Shown piece after piece: positions 1 to 9,800 of a stretch of 64,000 bases of DNA. Under the pieces are notes generated by a model. The model had not been told where the DNA came from. It worked only from the letters and a program-made list of their open reading frames with translations, and did no database searches. Source of the DNA: Brevundimonas huaxiensis (GTDB taxonomy: Bacteria; Pseudomonadota; Alphaproteobacteria; Caulobacterales; Caulobacteraceae); the NCBI RefSeq assembly GCF_014218725.1, contig NZ_JABBJE010000005.1, positions 1-64,000 of the forward strand, given 5' to 3'. Numbering within the stretch: the stretch's first letter is position 1; the number at the start of each line of letters is the position of its first letter. The position numbers and the translations under genes are program-made.

Positions 1-94
1 CTGCGCGGCCCGGCCTGTTGCTCACCCCACGCTGCGAGGCGTAACTAACCCAAGGACTCTGGTCGCCGCTGGATGAAAACTCAGGGGCACGTCA
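1..94 (+). mobile_element. Right end of an IS3-like insertion sequence (partial)
   Basis: Reading from base 2 there is an open frame of 24 codons ending ...RTLVAAG and stopping at TGA 74-76, which looks like the C-terminal tail of an IS3-family transposase. It is followed by a short terminal segment ending in ...GGGGCACGTCA at 94. The reading frame of the restriction gene on the opposite strand breaks exactly at this point, so 94/95 is proposed as the insertion junction. The rest of the element lies left of the window. Family assignment is from memory of IS3-type ends and is tentative. Confidence 0.5.
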
Positions 95-214
95 GGCGGT
101 GAACACCGTGCTGGCGGCCAACATCCGGGTGCAATAGGCACGGTGCGGCGTTCCTTCAGGGAAGATTGCCTGAAGACGCGCATGAACCTCATCGCGGCTG
201 GGCAAAGACCTCAT
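92..214 (-). pseudogene. Truncated type II restriction endonuclease (BsuBI/PstI-like N-terminus)
   Basis: An ATG at 214-212 overlaps the methyltransferase stop in an ATGA, the usual arrangement of a translationally coupled M-R pair. The frame encodes only 40 residues, starting MRSLPSRDEVHARLQAIF and ending ...STVFTA before a TGA at 94-92. The start resembles the N-terminus of BsuBI/PstI-family endonucleases (recalled, not searched), in which the chain continues for roughly 300 residues. Here the frame ends at the border with IS-like sequence. I infer that an insertion removed or separated the rest of the nuclease gene, leaving a non-functional stub. The remainder could lie beyond the left edge if the IS is intact. 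Confidence 0.5.
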
Positions 215-2013
215 GCCGCCGCCTCAACATAGAGCGCACGCAAGGCTGCTTCGAAGGCCGTAAGGTCGGCGTCTTTCTTCAATAGGGGTTCAAGCGCTGT
301 CATATCAGCAGCGGTCGGGAGGGGCACAGCTTCGAGTTCGAAGGCGGAGACCGCCACGCTGCCGCTGATGCATCGAAACACCTCGTCGACGACCTTGCTG
401 TTCAGCACAGCCGCCAGCAAAGCCGGCGATACCTTGGGTCGGCCGACAGGACGGATCATGTTGAGATGATTTTCGACAACGACCGCCTTGTGCGTCCGTA
501 TGAAGGCTGCAGGCAGTTCAGCCGCGATCAATCGGCGCTCCTGCTCCTTGGACGTCGTACGTTGGACCAAGACGCAAGGCTCCCGCGTCAGCAGCCATTG
601 GTCGCCGGTACGAATTTCGAACCAGGGGGCATGATTGCGCTTCTCAGCACGGAAGCCGAAGCGACCATCGGCGCTGACCGCCTCAGCCCATATCAACGGA
701 TGGCGACCGCGTCCGGCGCGTTCACAGAGTTGATCCTTGAACCGGTTCCAGACGAGAGGGCCTGTCGAAACCCTGTAGCCCCAACCCGACAGACGCGTCG
801 TCATCCGCGAGGCCGCTGCCGCAAGGATCGACTGATCGGGCGACCGTGGAGCCAGCCAAGGCGCATCCAGAGATTTGGGAAGACTGATTGCTCCATTGCG
901 GACGAGAACGGCTTCGCGTTCATTCTCGAGAGTCACATAATGCACTTGGGCCGCGCCTGACTTGGCGCCCTTGCGAAACACCGTGAGCATTGTTTCCTGC
1001 AAGGCGTCTTCGAACACCCCTTTTCGGCTATGCACGAAATCGATCGCCTCAGGAGGCGCATCTTCGGCCAGCAAGCGGCGCAGCGCCGAAAAATACTGCC
1101 CACCCAAAACGCTGGTCGGGGTCAGATAAGCGATGACGCCTTTTGGTCGTGTCCAACGAAGAGCGATATCCGTGAAAACGCCGTAGAGATTGGCGTGACC
1201 GTAGAGACTGCGCGCAAATCGTTGCCTTTGCTCGGGCGTGAGACGGACCCGGCCATAAGGCGGATTGCCGATAACGAGATCATAGTCGGCCTTCGGAGCG
1301 CGCTCCAAGGTATCAACGACTTCAATGACTCGGGGCGCGTTCCGGCGAGCAGCGCGTGATAAGGGAGCTAACGCGAGATCAAGAGCTGTCTGAGCAAAAC
1401 CCGCTGCATATGGGTCTAACTCCAATCCTTTAAATCGACGCTCGATCTGGCTGAGAATGACACGTGGTTCTGCCCCATCCAAGGCCGCGACCATTCGAGT
1501 AACGACTGGAAGAAGAAGGGCGCCGCCGCCCACGGCAGGGTCAAGAACACGCGCCTTCGCCCAGTCCACGCCAGCTTCTTCGGCCAGCGCAATCAAACGA
1601 CTGACGAGCGCGGGCGGTGTGTAGAACGCCCCTAGCGTGCCGCGATCATGAGAACTCAGCATCACCGTATAGAGCGACGACAAGCTATAGGCCGCCTCCT
1701 CCAGTGGAAGCGCGGCTGCTGCGTCACCTAGAGCATCTGCCATTCCGCGCGCCGTCGCATCCAGCAAACCGAATGGCGTTGCCGGTGGTGTGTTCAACTT
1801 CAGATCAGGTTCGACAAGAAGCGCTAAACGGTCAAAAGCACGACGCACAAACACGGCCGACATCTCGCGACGCTGCGGCTCTGGCGTAGCGGCGATCCAA
1901 ACGCGCGCTAACGTCCGAATTCGCGCAAGTTCATATCGAGCGACCTCAGGTTCGACCTCCATGGCCAAAGGTCGAACGATCAGCTTCAGATTAGCGCTCA
2001 TCAGCTTTGCCAC
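211..2013 (-). CDS. N6-adenine DNA methyltransferase of a type II restriction-modification system
   Basis: A 600-residue class I SAM-dependent DNA methyltransferase. Visible motifs are YTPP at 131-134 (motif X region), LDPAVGGGALLLPV at 157-170 (SAM-binding motif I), LELDP at 197-201 and the catalytic NPPYG at 250-254, typical of N6-adenine methylases. The C-terminal 250 residues would carry the target recognition domain. The ORF opens with GTG at 2013; ATG at codon 5 (2001) is an alternative start. Its stop overlaps the start of a truncated endonuclease, so the enzyme is probably an orphan left from a type II system. Base composition is lower in GC than neighbouring genes, consistent with transfer. 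Target sequence cannot be read from the protein; CTGCAG would be a guess from the nuclease family. Confidence 0.85.
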   Translation of the reverse strand: MAKLMSANLKLIVRPLAMEVEPEVARYELARIRTLARVWIAATPEPQRREMSAVFVRRAFDRLALLVEPDLKLNTPPATPFGLLDATARGMADALGDAAAALPLEEAAYSLSSLYTVMLSSHDRGTLGAFYTPPALVSRLIALAEEAGVDWAKARVLDPAVGGGALLLPVVTRMVAALDGAEPRVILSQIERRFKGLELDPYAAGFAQTALDLALAPLSRAARRNAPRVIEVVDTLERAPKADYDLVIGNPPYGRVRLTPEQRQRFARSLYGHANLYGVFTDIALRWTRPKGVIAYLTPTSVLGGQYFSALRRLLAEDAPPEAIDFVHSRKGVFEDALQETMLTVFRKGAKSGAAQVHYVTLENEREAVLVRNGAISLPKSLDAPWLAPRSPDQSILAAAASRMTTRLSGWGYRVSTGPLVWNRFKDQLCERAGRGRHPLIWAEAVSADGRFGFRAEKRNHAPWFEIRTGDQWLLTREPCVLVQRTTSKEQERRLIAAELPAAFIRTHKAVVVENHLNMIRPVGRPKVSPALLAAVLNSKVVDEVFRCISGSVAVSAFELEAVPLPTAADMTALEPLLKKDADLTAFEAALRALYVEAAA

Positions 2014-2015
2014 CA

Positions 2016-2035
2016 GATTCGTTCTTGAATCGTTC
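2016..2035. promoter_or_regulatory. Tandem repeat with two GANTC (CcrM) sites upstream of the methyltransferase
   Basis: GATTCGTTC (2016-2024) and GAATCGTTC (2027-2035) form a near-perfect direct repeat separated by TT, immediately upstream of the GTG start. Each unit begins with a GANTC site, the target of the cell-cycle methyltransferase CcrM in Caulobacterales. A role in expression of the methyltransferase is inference. Confidence 0.35.
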
Positions 2036-2116
2036 CAGTGTTAGAACGGAACTTGAGTTTCAACAAATTGCTGGTCAACCTGAAGCTTGGATGGACCTCC
2101 TACCGCAGCTGGCCCC

Positions 2117-3925
<1,809 letters not shown>

Positions 3926-4118
3926 CCGCGCGCCCCTATCACGCGTAAGGGTTCGCGACCAGACGCCCGGCCGAACTGGTCCCAAACCGCGTCACATTAA
4001 GCCTTCGCAATAAACCCCTTCGGCGTTTGAGAACGGCTCGCGGACGCGGTATGCAACAGGCCCTCTTCCCCACCGGCGCCAGCCGGCGATCCGCTTCGCC
4101 TGCAACCGAGGAAATCCC

Positions 4119-5252
4119 GTGTCCAAGACGACCCGAACCGTTTTCAACTTCGGCGCCGTCGCCCTGTCGGCCTTGCTGCTGGCCAGCTGCGGCGGACATG
4201 GCGAGGAAAAGAAGGACGAAAAGGCCGCAGGCGGCTCGCGCCAGACCGTCAGCGCCGCGACCGTGACCCAGACCAGCCTGGACCGCACAGTCACCGCCTC
4301 GGGCACAGTCTCGGCCTGGGAAGAGGTGCCGGTCGCGGCCGAGACCGGCGGCCTGACCGCCGTCGCCGTCTATGTGGACGAAGGCTCCTACGTGCGTCAG
4401 GGCCAGCCGCTGGTGCAGATGAACGACGTCCTTCTGCGCGCCCAGCTGCGCCAGCAGCAGGCCCAGGTGCAGCTGGCCGAGGCCAATGTGGCCCGCGACA
4501 ACGCCGCGCTCGATCGCGCGCAGCAGCTGAAGGAGCGCGGCTTCCTCAGCCAGGCGTCGCTGGATACGGCCCTGGCGAACCAGCGCAGCTCGAACGCCAA
4601 TCTGGCCGCCGCCCGCGCGGCCCTCAGCCAGACCCAGACCCAGTTGTCGCAGGCGACCATCCGCGCGCCTGTCAGCGGCCTGATCGTCAGCCGCAGCGTC
4701 ACCAAGGGCCAGATCATCGCCGCCGGGACCGAACTGTTCCGCATGGTGCGCGACGGCCGTCTGGAGCTGGACGCCCAGGTGCCGGAGACCGAACTGGCCC
4801 TGGTCCGCACCGGTCAGTCGGCGACCATCACCTCCAGCGAGGCGGGCCAGACCACCGGCTCGGTCCGCATCGTCACGCCCGAGGTCAACGCCACCACCCG
4901 CCTGGGCCTGGCCCGCATCTCCCTGGCGCCCGGCGCCCAGCTGCGGCCCGGCATGTTCGCCCGCGCCGACATCGCCGTCGGCGATCAGCCGGCGACGACC
5001 GTGCCGACCGGCGCGGTCCTGTATCGCGACAACAAGCCCGGCGTCTTCGTTGTCCGCGGCGACAGCACCGTCCACTTCCAGCCCGTGACCATCCTGTCGC
5101 GCACCGAGGCCCAGACGGCGGTCAGCGGCGTCGATGTCGGCGTCCGCGTCGCGGTGGACGGCGCCGGCTTCCTGAACGAAGGCGACCGCGTCAACGTGGC
5201 CCAGGCGGTGGGCAATGCGCCCGCTCCGGCCGCTCAGCCTGCGACCAAGTAG
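4119..5252 (+). CDS. RND efflux periplasmic adaptor lipoprotein (membrane fusion protein)
   Basis: A 377-residue HlyD/AcrA-type adaptor. The N-terminus has a lipoprotein signal with lipobox LLASC (Cys24), predicting attachment to the inner membrane facing the periplasm. It continues with a biotinyl-lipoyl-like half (about 60-95), a coiled-coil hairpin rich in Gln/Ala (about 105-165), the second lipoyl half (ATIRAPVSGLIVSRSV) and a beta-barrel/membrane-proximal C-terminus. Translation starts at GTG 4119 after an AGGA ribosome binding site. The RND permease starts 11 bp downstream, so the two form an operon. No outer-membrane TolC-like factor lies nearby; a genomic one is presumably shared. Substrate cannot be inferred. 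Confidence 0.92.
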   Translation: MSKTTRTVFNFGAVALSALLLASCGGHGEEKKDEKAAGGSRQTVSAATVTQTSLDRTVTASGTVSAWEEVPVAAETGGLTAVAVYVDEGSYVRQGQPLVQMNDVLLRAQLRQQQAQVQLAEANVARDNAALDRAQQLKERGFLSQASLDTALANQRSSNANLAAARAALSQTQTQLSQATIRAPVSGLIVSRSVTKGQIIAAGTELFRMVRDGRLELDAQVPETELALVRTGQSATITSSEAGQTTGSVRIVTPEVNATTRLGLARISLAPGAQLRPGMFARADIAVGDQPATTVPTGAVLYRDNKPGVFVVRGDSTVHFQPVTILSRTEAQTAVSGVDVGVRVAVDGAGFLNEGDRVNVAQAVGNAPAPAAQPATK

Positions 5253-5263
5253 GACCGACGACC

Positions 5264-8200
5264 ATGAACCAGATGTCGTCCTGGGCGATCAAGAACCCGA
5301 TCCCGATCATCCTGCTGTTCCTGCTGCTGACGCTCGGCGGCGTGGTCGGCTTCATGGGGATGCGGATCAATCAGAACCCCGACATCGACTTTCCGCTGGT
5401 CGCCGTCACGGCCGCCCGCCCCGGCTCGGCCCCGGCGGAAATGGAGGTCCAGGTCACGCGCCTGATCGAGGATTCGCTGGCCGGCCTCTCGGGCGTGCGC
5501 CACATCACCTCCAACATCACCGACGGCGTCTCGACCACGACGATCGAGTTCGAGCTGGGCACCGACACCGACCGCGCCACCAACGATGTGCGCAACGCCA
5601 TGACCGGCCTGCGCGCGTCCCTGCCCCAGGACATGCAGGAGCCGGCGGTCCAGCGCATCGACATCACCGGCGACGCCCTGATCACCTATGTGGTCCGCTC
5701 GCCGACCATGACGCCGGAAGAGATCAGCTGGTTCATCGACAACGAGGTCAGCCGCAGCTTGCTGGCTCTGGGCGGCGTGGGAGAGGTCAACCGCTCGGGC
5801 GGGGTGGACCGCGAGATCCGCGTCGAGCTGGATCCGCAACGCCTGGCCGCATACGGCGTCACCGCCGCCGAGGTCAGCCAGGCGCTGAACAACGTCAACA
5901 ACAATCTGCCGGGCGGCCGCGTCACCATCGCAGGCTCCGAGAGGGCCGTGCGCACCCTCGGCGCCGCGACCTCGGTGGCGCAACTTCGCGAGACCCTGGT
6001 CCCCTTGAGCGACGGCAAGACCATCCGCCTCGATAACCTGGGCAGCGTCGAGGACAAGTGGAGCGAGCCGCGCCGCCTGGCGCGCTACAACGGCCAGGAA
6101 GCCGTCACCTTCAACTTCCTGCGGTCGCGCACCGCGTCCGAGGTCAAGGTCGCCGAACGGGTCCGCGAGGAGGTCAAGAAACTCGACGACGCCCATCCCG
6201 AACTGACGATCCAGCAGGTCACCGCCAGCGTCGAACAGATCGAGGAATCCTATCTGGCCTCGCTGGAGGCTCTGCTGTTGGGCGCCGTGCTGGCGGTCAT
6301 CATCGTCTTCATCTTCCTGCGCGACTGGCGGGCGACCTTCATCGCGGCCATTGCCATGCCGATGTCGCTGATCCCGACCTTCGCCATCCTGGGCCCGCTG
6401 GACCAGTCGCTGAACGTGGTGACCCTTCTGGCCCTGTCGCTGACGATCGGCATCCTGGTCGACGATGCGATCGTGGAGATCGAGAACATCGTGCGTCACA
6501 TGCGCGACGGAAAACCGCCCTACAACGCCTCGCTGGAGGCGGCCGACGAGATCGGTCTGGCGGTCGTGGCCACCACCGCCACCATCATCGCCGTCTTCGC
6601 GCCCGTCGGCTTCATGCCCGGCATCATCGGGCAGTTCTTCAAGGCCTTCGCGCTGGCCGCCTGCGTTTCCGTGGCCTTCTCGCTGCTGGTGGCGCGCACC
6701 CTGACGCCGCTGATGGCGGCCTACATCCTCAAGCACGCCAACCATGAGGATCGCGATCCGTTCTGGATGGGCGGCTATCTGAAGGCGCTGCGCTGGTCGC
6801 TGGGCAACCGGTGGAAAGTCTTGATCCTCGGCGTGCTGTTTCTGTTCGGCTCCATCGCCACGGCCGTCATCGCCAAGATGTCGTTCGAATTCATGTCGCC
6901 CGGCGATACCGCCCGCGCCGCCTTTCAGGTCGAACTGCCGCCTGGCGCGACGCTGGCCCAGACCGACGCCGTGGTTCGGCAGGTCACAAAGCGGCTGGAA
7001 GCCCGCCCCGAGGTGATCTCGGTCTATGCCGCCATCGGCGGTCAGGACGTGACACAGGCCAATGTCTATGCCGACATGGTCCCCAAGGGCGACCGCGAAC
7101 TGAGCCAGCAGGCCTTCGCCCGCGCCATGGTGGACGAGCTGAAACAGATCCCCGGCGCCCGCATCCGTGCGGGCATCGCCCAGCAGGGCGGCGGTCCCGG
7201 CGACGGCACCAGCTACACCTTCTCGATCCTCAGCGATAATCCCGACGCCCTGAACGCAGCGGCGAGAAAGGTCGAGGAAGAGATGCGCGGCGTCCCCGGC
7301 CTGGCCAACGTCGTCAACTCGGCCGCCATCGCCCGACCCGAAATTCTGGTCACGCCACGTCCCGACGAGGCGGCCCTGGCCGGCGTTTCGGCGGGCGCCA
7401 TCTCCCAGGCCGTGCGGGTCGCCACCATCGGCGACGTGGATCAGAACCTGCCCAAGTACAATCTCGGCGACCGCCAGATCCCGATCCGTCTGCAACTGAC
7501 CGCAGATGCGCGCGAGGATCTGACCGTGCTGGAGAACCTGCGCGTGCCGGCGACGGGCGGAACCTCTGTTCCGCTCAGCGCCGTCGCCGATATCCAGTTC
7601 GGCGCCGGTCCCGCCACCGTCACCCGCCAGGATCGGTCGCGTATCGCCTCGATCAGCGCCGAGTTGGACGGCATCACCACCGGTGCGGCGGGCGCGGCGG
7701 TCAACCGCCTGCCCTCGGTCAAGAACCTGCCCGCCGGCGTGCGCCAGGTGCCGGCGGGCGACGCCGAGTTCATTCAGGAGATGCTGACCGGCTTCGCCAT
7801 CGCCTTCGCCTCGGGCATTCTGCTGATGTATGCGGTTCTGACGCTGCTGTTCAAAAGCTTCGCCTATCCGATCACCATCATGGCGGCCCTGCCGCTGGCC
7901 ATCGGCGGCGCCTTCATCGCCCTGGCTATCGGCGGCGCCAACTTCTCCATGTCGGCCCTGATCGGGGTGCTGATGCTGATGGGGATCGCGGCCAAGAACT
8001 CCATCCTGCTGGTGGATTATGTCATCATGGCCGAGCGAGAGGGCATGCCGCGCCACGAGGCCATCATGGACGCGGCGCACAAGCGCGCCCGGCCGATCCT
8101 GATGACCACCTTCGCCATGGGCGCCGGCATGGTGCCCATCGCCCTTGGGGTCGGCGCTGACGTCCAGTTCCGCTCGCCCATGGCCATCGCCGTACTGGGT

Positions 8201-8356
8201 GGACTGATCTCGTCGACCTTCCTGTCCCTGCTCTACATCCCCGCCATCTTCACCATCGTCGACGACATCGCCGGCTGGGGCCGCCGCATCCTGAGCCGAA
8301 AGACGGCCGGGCAGCGGGAGCTGGCGAAACCAAGACAGGGGCCGTTGGTGGAGTAG
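5264..8356 (+). CDS. RND-family efflux permease (AcrB/MexB-like, HAE1 type)
   Basis: A 1,030-residue inner-membrane resistance-nodulation-division transporter driven by proton motive force. It begins MNQMSSWAIKNPIPII with TM1. After the first large periplasmic loop comes the TM2-6 block, with the paired aspartates in GILVDDAIVEIEN near residues 400-401 that carry the proton relay. The second half repeats the topology, including GIAAKNSILLVDY in the TM10 region. Length and motifs match full-size multidrug pumps. It is co-transcribed with the adaptor at 4119-5252. It closely follows the short-loop NPIPII/FPLV type seen in alphaproteobacterial drug pumps rather than metal pumps, but the substrate is unknown. 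The minus-strand frame across the gene is a shadow. Confidence 0.95.
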   Translation: MNQMSSWAIKNPIPIILLFLLLTLGGVVGFMGMRINQNPDIDFPLVAVTAARPGSAPAEMEVQVTRLIEDSLAGLSGVRHITSNITDGVSTTTIEFELGTDTDRATNDVRNAMTGLRASLPQDMQEPAVQRIDITGDALITYVVRSPTMTPEEISWFIDNEVSRSLLALGGVGEVNRSGGVDREIRVELDPQRLAAYGVTAAEVSQALNNVNNNLPGGRVTIAGSERAVRTLGAATSVAQLRETLVPLSDGKTIRLDNLGSVEDKWSEPRRLARYNGQEAVTFNFLRSRTASEVKVAERVREEVKKLDDAHPELTIQQVTASVEQIEESYLASLEALLLGAVLAVIIVFIFLRDWRATFIAAIAMPMSLIPTFAILGPLDQSLNVVTLLALSLTIGILVDDAIVEIENIVRHMRDGKPPYNASLEAADEIGLAVVATTATIIAVFAPVGFMPGIIGQFFKAFALAACVSVAFSLLVARTLTPLMAAYILKHANHEDRDPFWMGGYLKALRWSLGNRWKVLILGVLFLFGSIATAVIAKMSFEFMSPGDTARAAFQVELPPGATLAQTDAVVRQVTKRLEARPEVISVYAAIGGQDVTQANVYADMVPKGDRELSQQAFARAMVDELKQIPGARIRAGIAQQGGGPGDGTSYTFSILSDNPDALNAAARKVEEEMRGVPGLANVVNSAAIARPEILVTPRPDEAALAGVSAGAISQAVRVATIGDVDQNLPKYNLGDRQIPIRLQLTADAREDLTVLENLRVPATGGTSVPLSAVADIQFGAGPATVTRQDRSRIASISAELDGITTGAAGAAVNRLPSVKNLPAGVRQVPAGDAEFIQEMLTGFAIAFASGILLMYAVLTLLFKSFAYPITIMAALPLAIGGAFIALAIGGANFSMSALIGVLMLMGIAAKNSILLVDYVIMAEREGMPRHEAIMDAAHKRARPILMTTFAMGAGMVPIALGVGADVQFRSPMAIAVLGGLISSTFLSLLYIPAIFTIVDDIAGWGRRILSRKTAGQRELAKPRQGPLVE

Positions 8357-8589
8357 CGCGCGGCGCTGTTCACACCGCACCTTCGTCACCGTCTCCGTCA
8401 CCCTCGGCAAAGCGCCCGGGGGTGACGGTTCTAAAAGGCGGCAGGTTTCCCGCGTCGATCCGAACCGGAACAGGCTAAGCGCAACGCGCAGCCGATCTGC
8501 CAATTCCTGGAAACTGAAGGCGTGGAAAGCCTATGCCTTCGCGGAGCCTTCTCGACCGAGACCTTTTTCGCGGGGCGGTATCTGCCGCT

Positions 8590-9573
8590 CTAGTGCGCGA
8601 CGGGCGCGCTGGGCCAGGACAGGCGCGCGATCGCGCCGGGTGATGAGGGCTGCAGAGACCATTCTCCGCCCAGCCGGCGGGCCAGGGCGGTGATGATCCG
8701 CAGGCCCAGGCTGGTCGGTTCGGCGCCCGTTTCCTCGGCGACGCCCACGCCGTCGTCGGCGACGGTCAGGGTGCGCACCGCGCCGTCGTCACACAGGTCG
8801 ATCGTGATCCGGCCGGGCCGATCGGGAAAGCCATGCTCCAGCGCGTTGTTGACGCATTCCAGCATGACGAGGACCACGGGCGTGGCCTCCTCGGCCGACA
8901 GGACCACATCGCCGCCGGAGATGGAGACGATCACGTCGTCTCGCGCGGCCGCCGTCAGCGCATCGTCGACGATCGATCGCGCCACATCGTGAAAGGCCGT
9001 CTTCTTCTGATCGGCGTCGGCCAGACTGCGCTGGATGCGGGCGACCAGACCGGTGCGGGCCGAGGCGTCGGTCAGGGCCTTTTTCGCGCCCGGATCGACG
9101 GTGGTGCGCGCCTCCAGCTTAAGCAAGGCGCTGACCATCTGGATGTTGTTAGACACCCGGTGCTGCACTTCCCGGAGCAGGATGTCGCGGCTTTCCGCCA
9201 GGGCGGTGCTGCGCTCGACCTCGCGCGCCAGCTTGGCCGACGCCTTGTCCATGCCGACGATGAAGAAGATGTCGACGGCGACGACGAAGGCGTAAAAGCC
9301 GATGGCGACGAAGGTCGCGACGCCCACGTCGAAGCCGGGCGGGCCGATCCAGAACCACCAGGCCGACAGGCCCGACAAGGTCGCTGTCAGGATGGCAGGC
9401 CGCAGACCGGCATAGAAGGCGACCAGGACAACGGCCGGAAAGAAGGTCAGATAGGGAAAGCCCGGCGGAAACCAGTGCGCCAGGCCATAGCGCAGGCCAA
9501 ACGCGACCAGAAAGGCGACGACGGCCAAGGCGTATCCGCGCCAGGCTGGATTTCGAAACTTCTGGTGACGCAT
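8590..9573 (-). CDS. Membrane sensor histidine kinase, HisKA_2 (HWE-like) type
   Basis: A 327-residue kinase. The N-terminal 110 residues hold about four transmembrane segments of the DUF4118 kind (YLTFFPAVVLVAFYAG) with no large periplasmic sensor. The dimerisation/phosphoacceptor helix REVQHRVSNNIQMVSALLKL places the phosphorylated His at 138, the HisKA_2 signature. The HATPase domain has an N-box ECVNNALEHGF (about 239-249) and a G1-like DDGVGV (273-278). Such kinases in alphaproteobacteria often feed the general stress response (PhyR/NepR/EcfG) or blue-light-type responses. No partner response regulator is adjacent, so the pathway is unassigned. Start ATG 9573 is preceded by AGGAAG. Confidence 0.88.
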   Translation of the reverse strand: MRHQKFRNPAWRGYALAVVAFLVAFGLRYGLAHWFPPGFPYLTFFPAVVLVAFYAGLRPAILTATLSGLSAWWFWIGPPGFDVGVATFVAIGFYAFVVAVDIFFIVGMDKASAKLAREVERSTALAESRDILLREVQHRVSNNIQMVSALLKLEARTTVDPGAKKALTDASARTGLVARIQRSLADADQKKTAFHDVARSIVDDALTAAARDDVIVSISGGDVVLSAEEATPVVLVMLECVNNALEHGFPDRPGRITIDLCDDGAVRTLTVADDGVGVAEETGAEPTSLGLRIITALARRLGGEWSLQPSSPGAIARLSWPSAPVAH

Positions 9574-9734
9574 TCGCTTCCTCAGTGGACGCAGAGCGTC
9601 GGTAAAATCGTGTATCGGGCAGTCTAACGTCCGCGTCTAGAACAGTTCGGGGCCCGGAACCCGTTGATCGACCAAAACTTAGGCCCACTCCCCGTCTCGA
9701 CAGCGCCGGGTCGCGCCCGCTGTCAGGCCTGATT

Positions 9735-9773
9735 GCAAAAGAAAAAGGGCCGGCCGGTCGCCCGGTCGGCCCT
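9735..9773 (-). terminator. Rho-independent terminator after the TonB receptor
   Basis: On the minus strand a GC-rich stem (AGGGCCGACCGG pairing with CCGGCCGGCCCT) spans 9773-9746 and is followed by TTTTTCTTTT at 9745-9736. It lies 28 bp beyond the stop of the receptor at 9801. Confidence 0.85.
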
Positions 9774-9800
9774 TCGTCGGTCAGCCTTGAGGCTAAGCGA

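Noticed and set aside
8434-8593. Short frame reading ...QFLETEGVESLCLRGAFSTETFFAGRYLPL before the stop at 8591
   Set aside because: It looks protein-like but has no start codon after the preceding stop; perhaps a gene remnant. Not supported as a feature.
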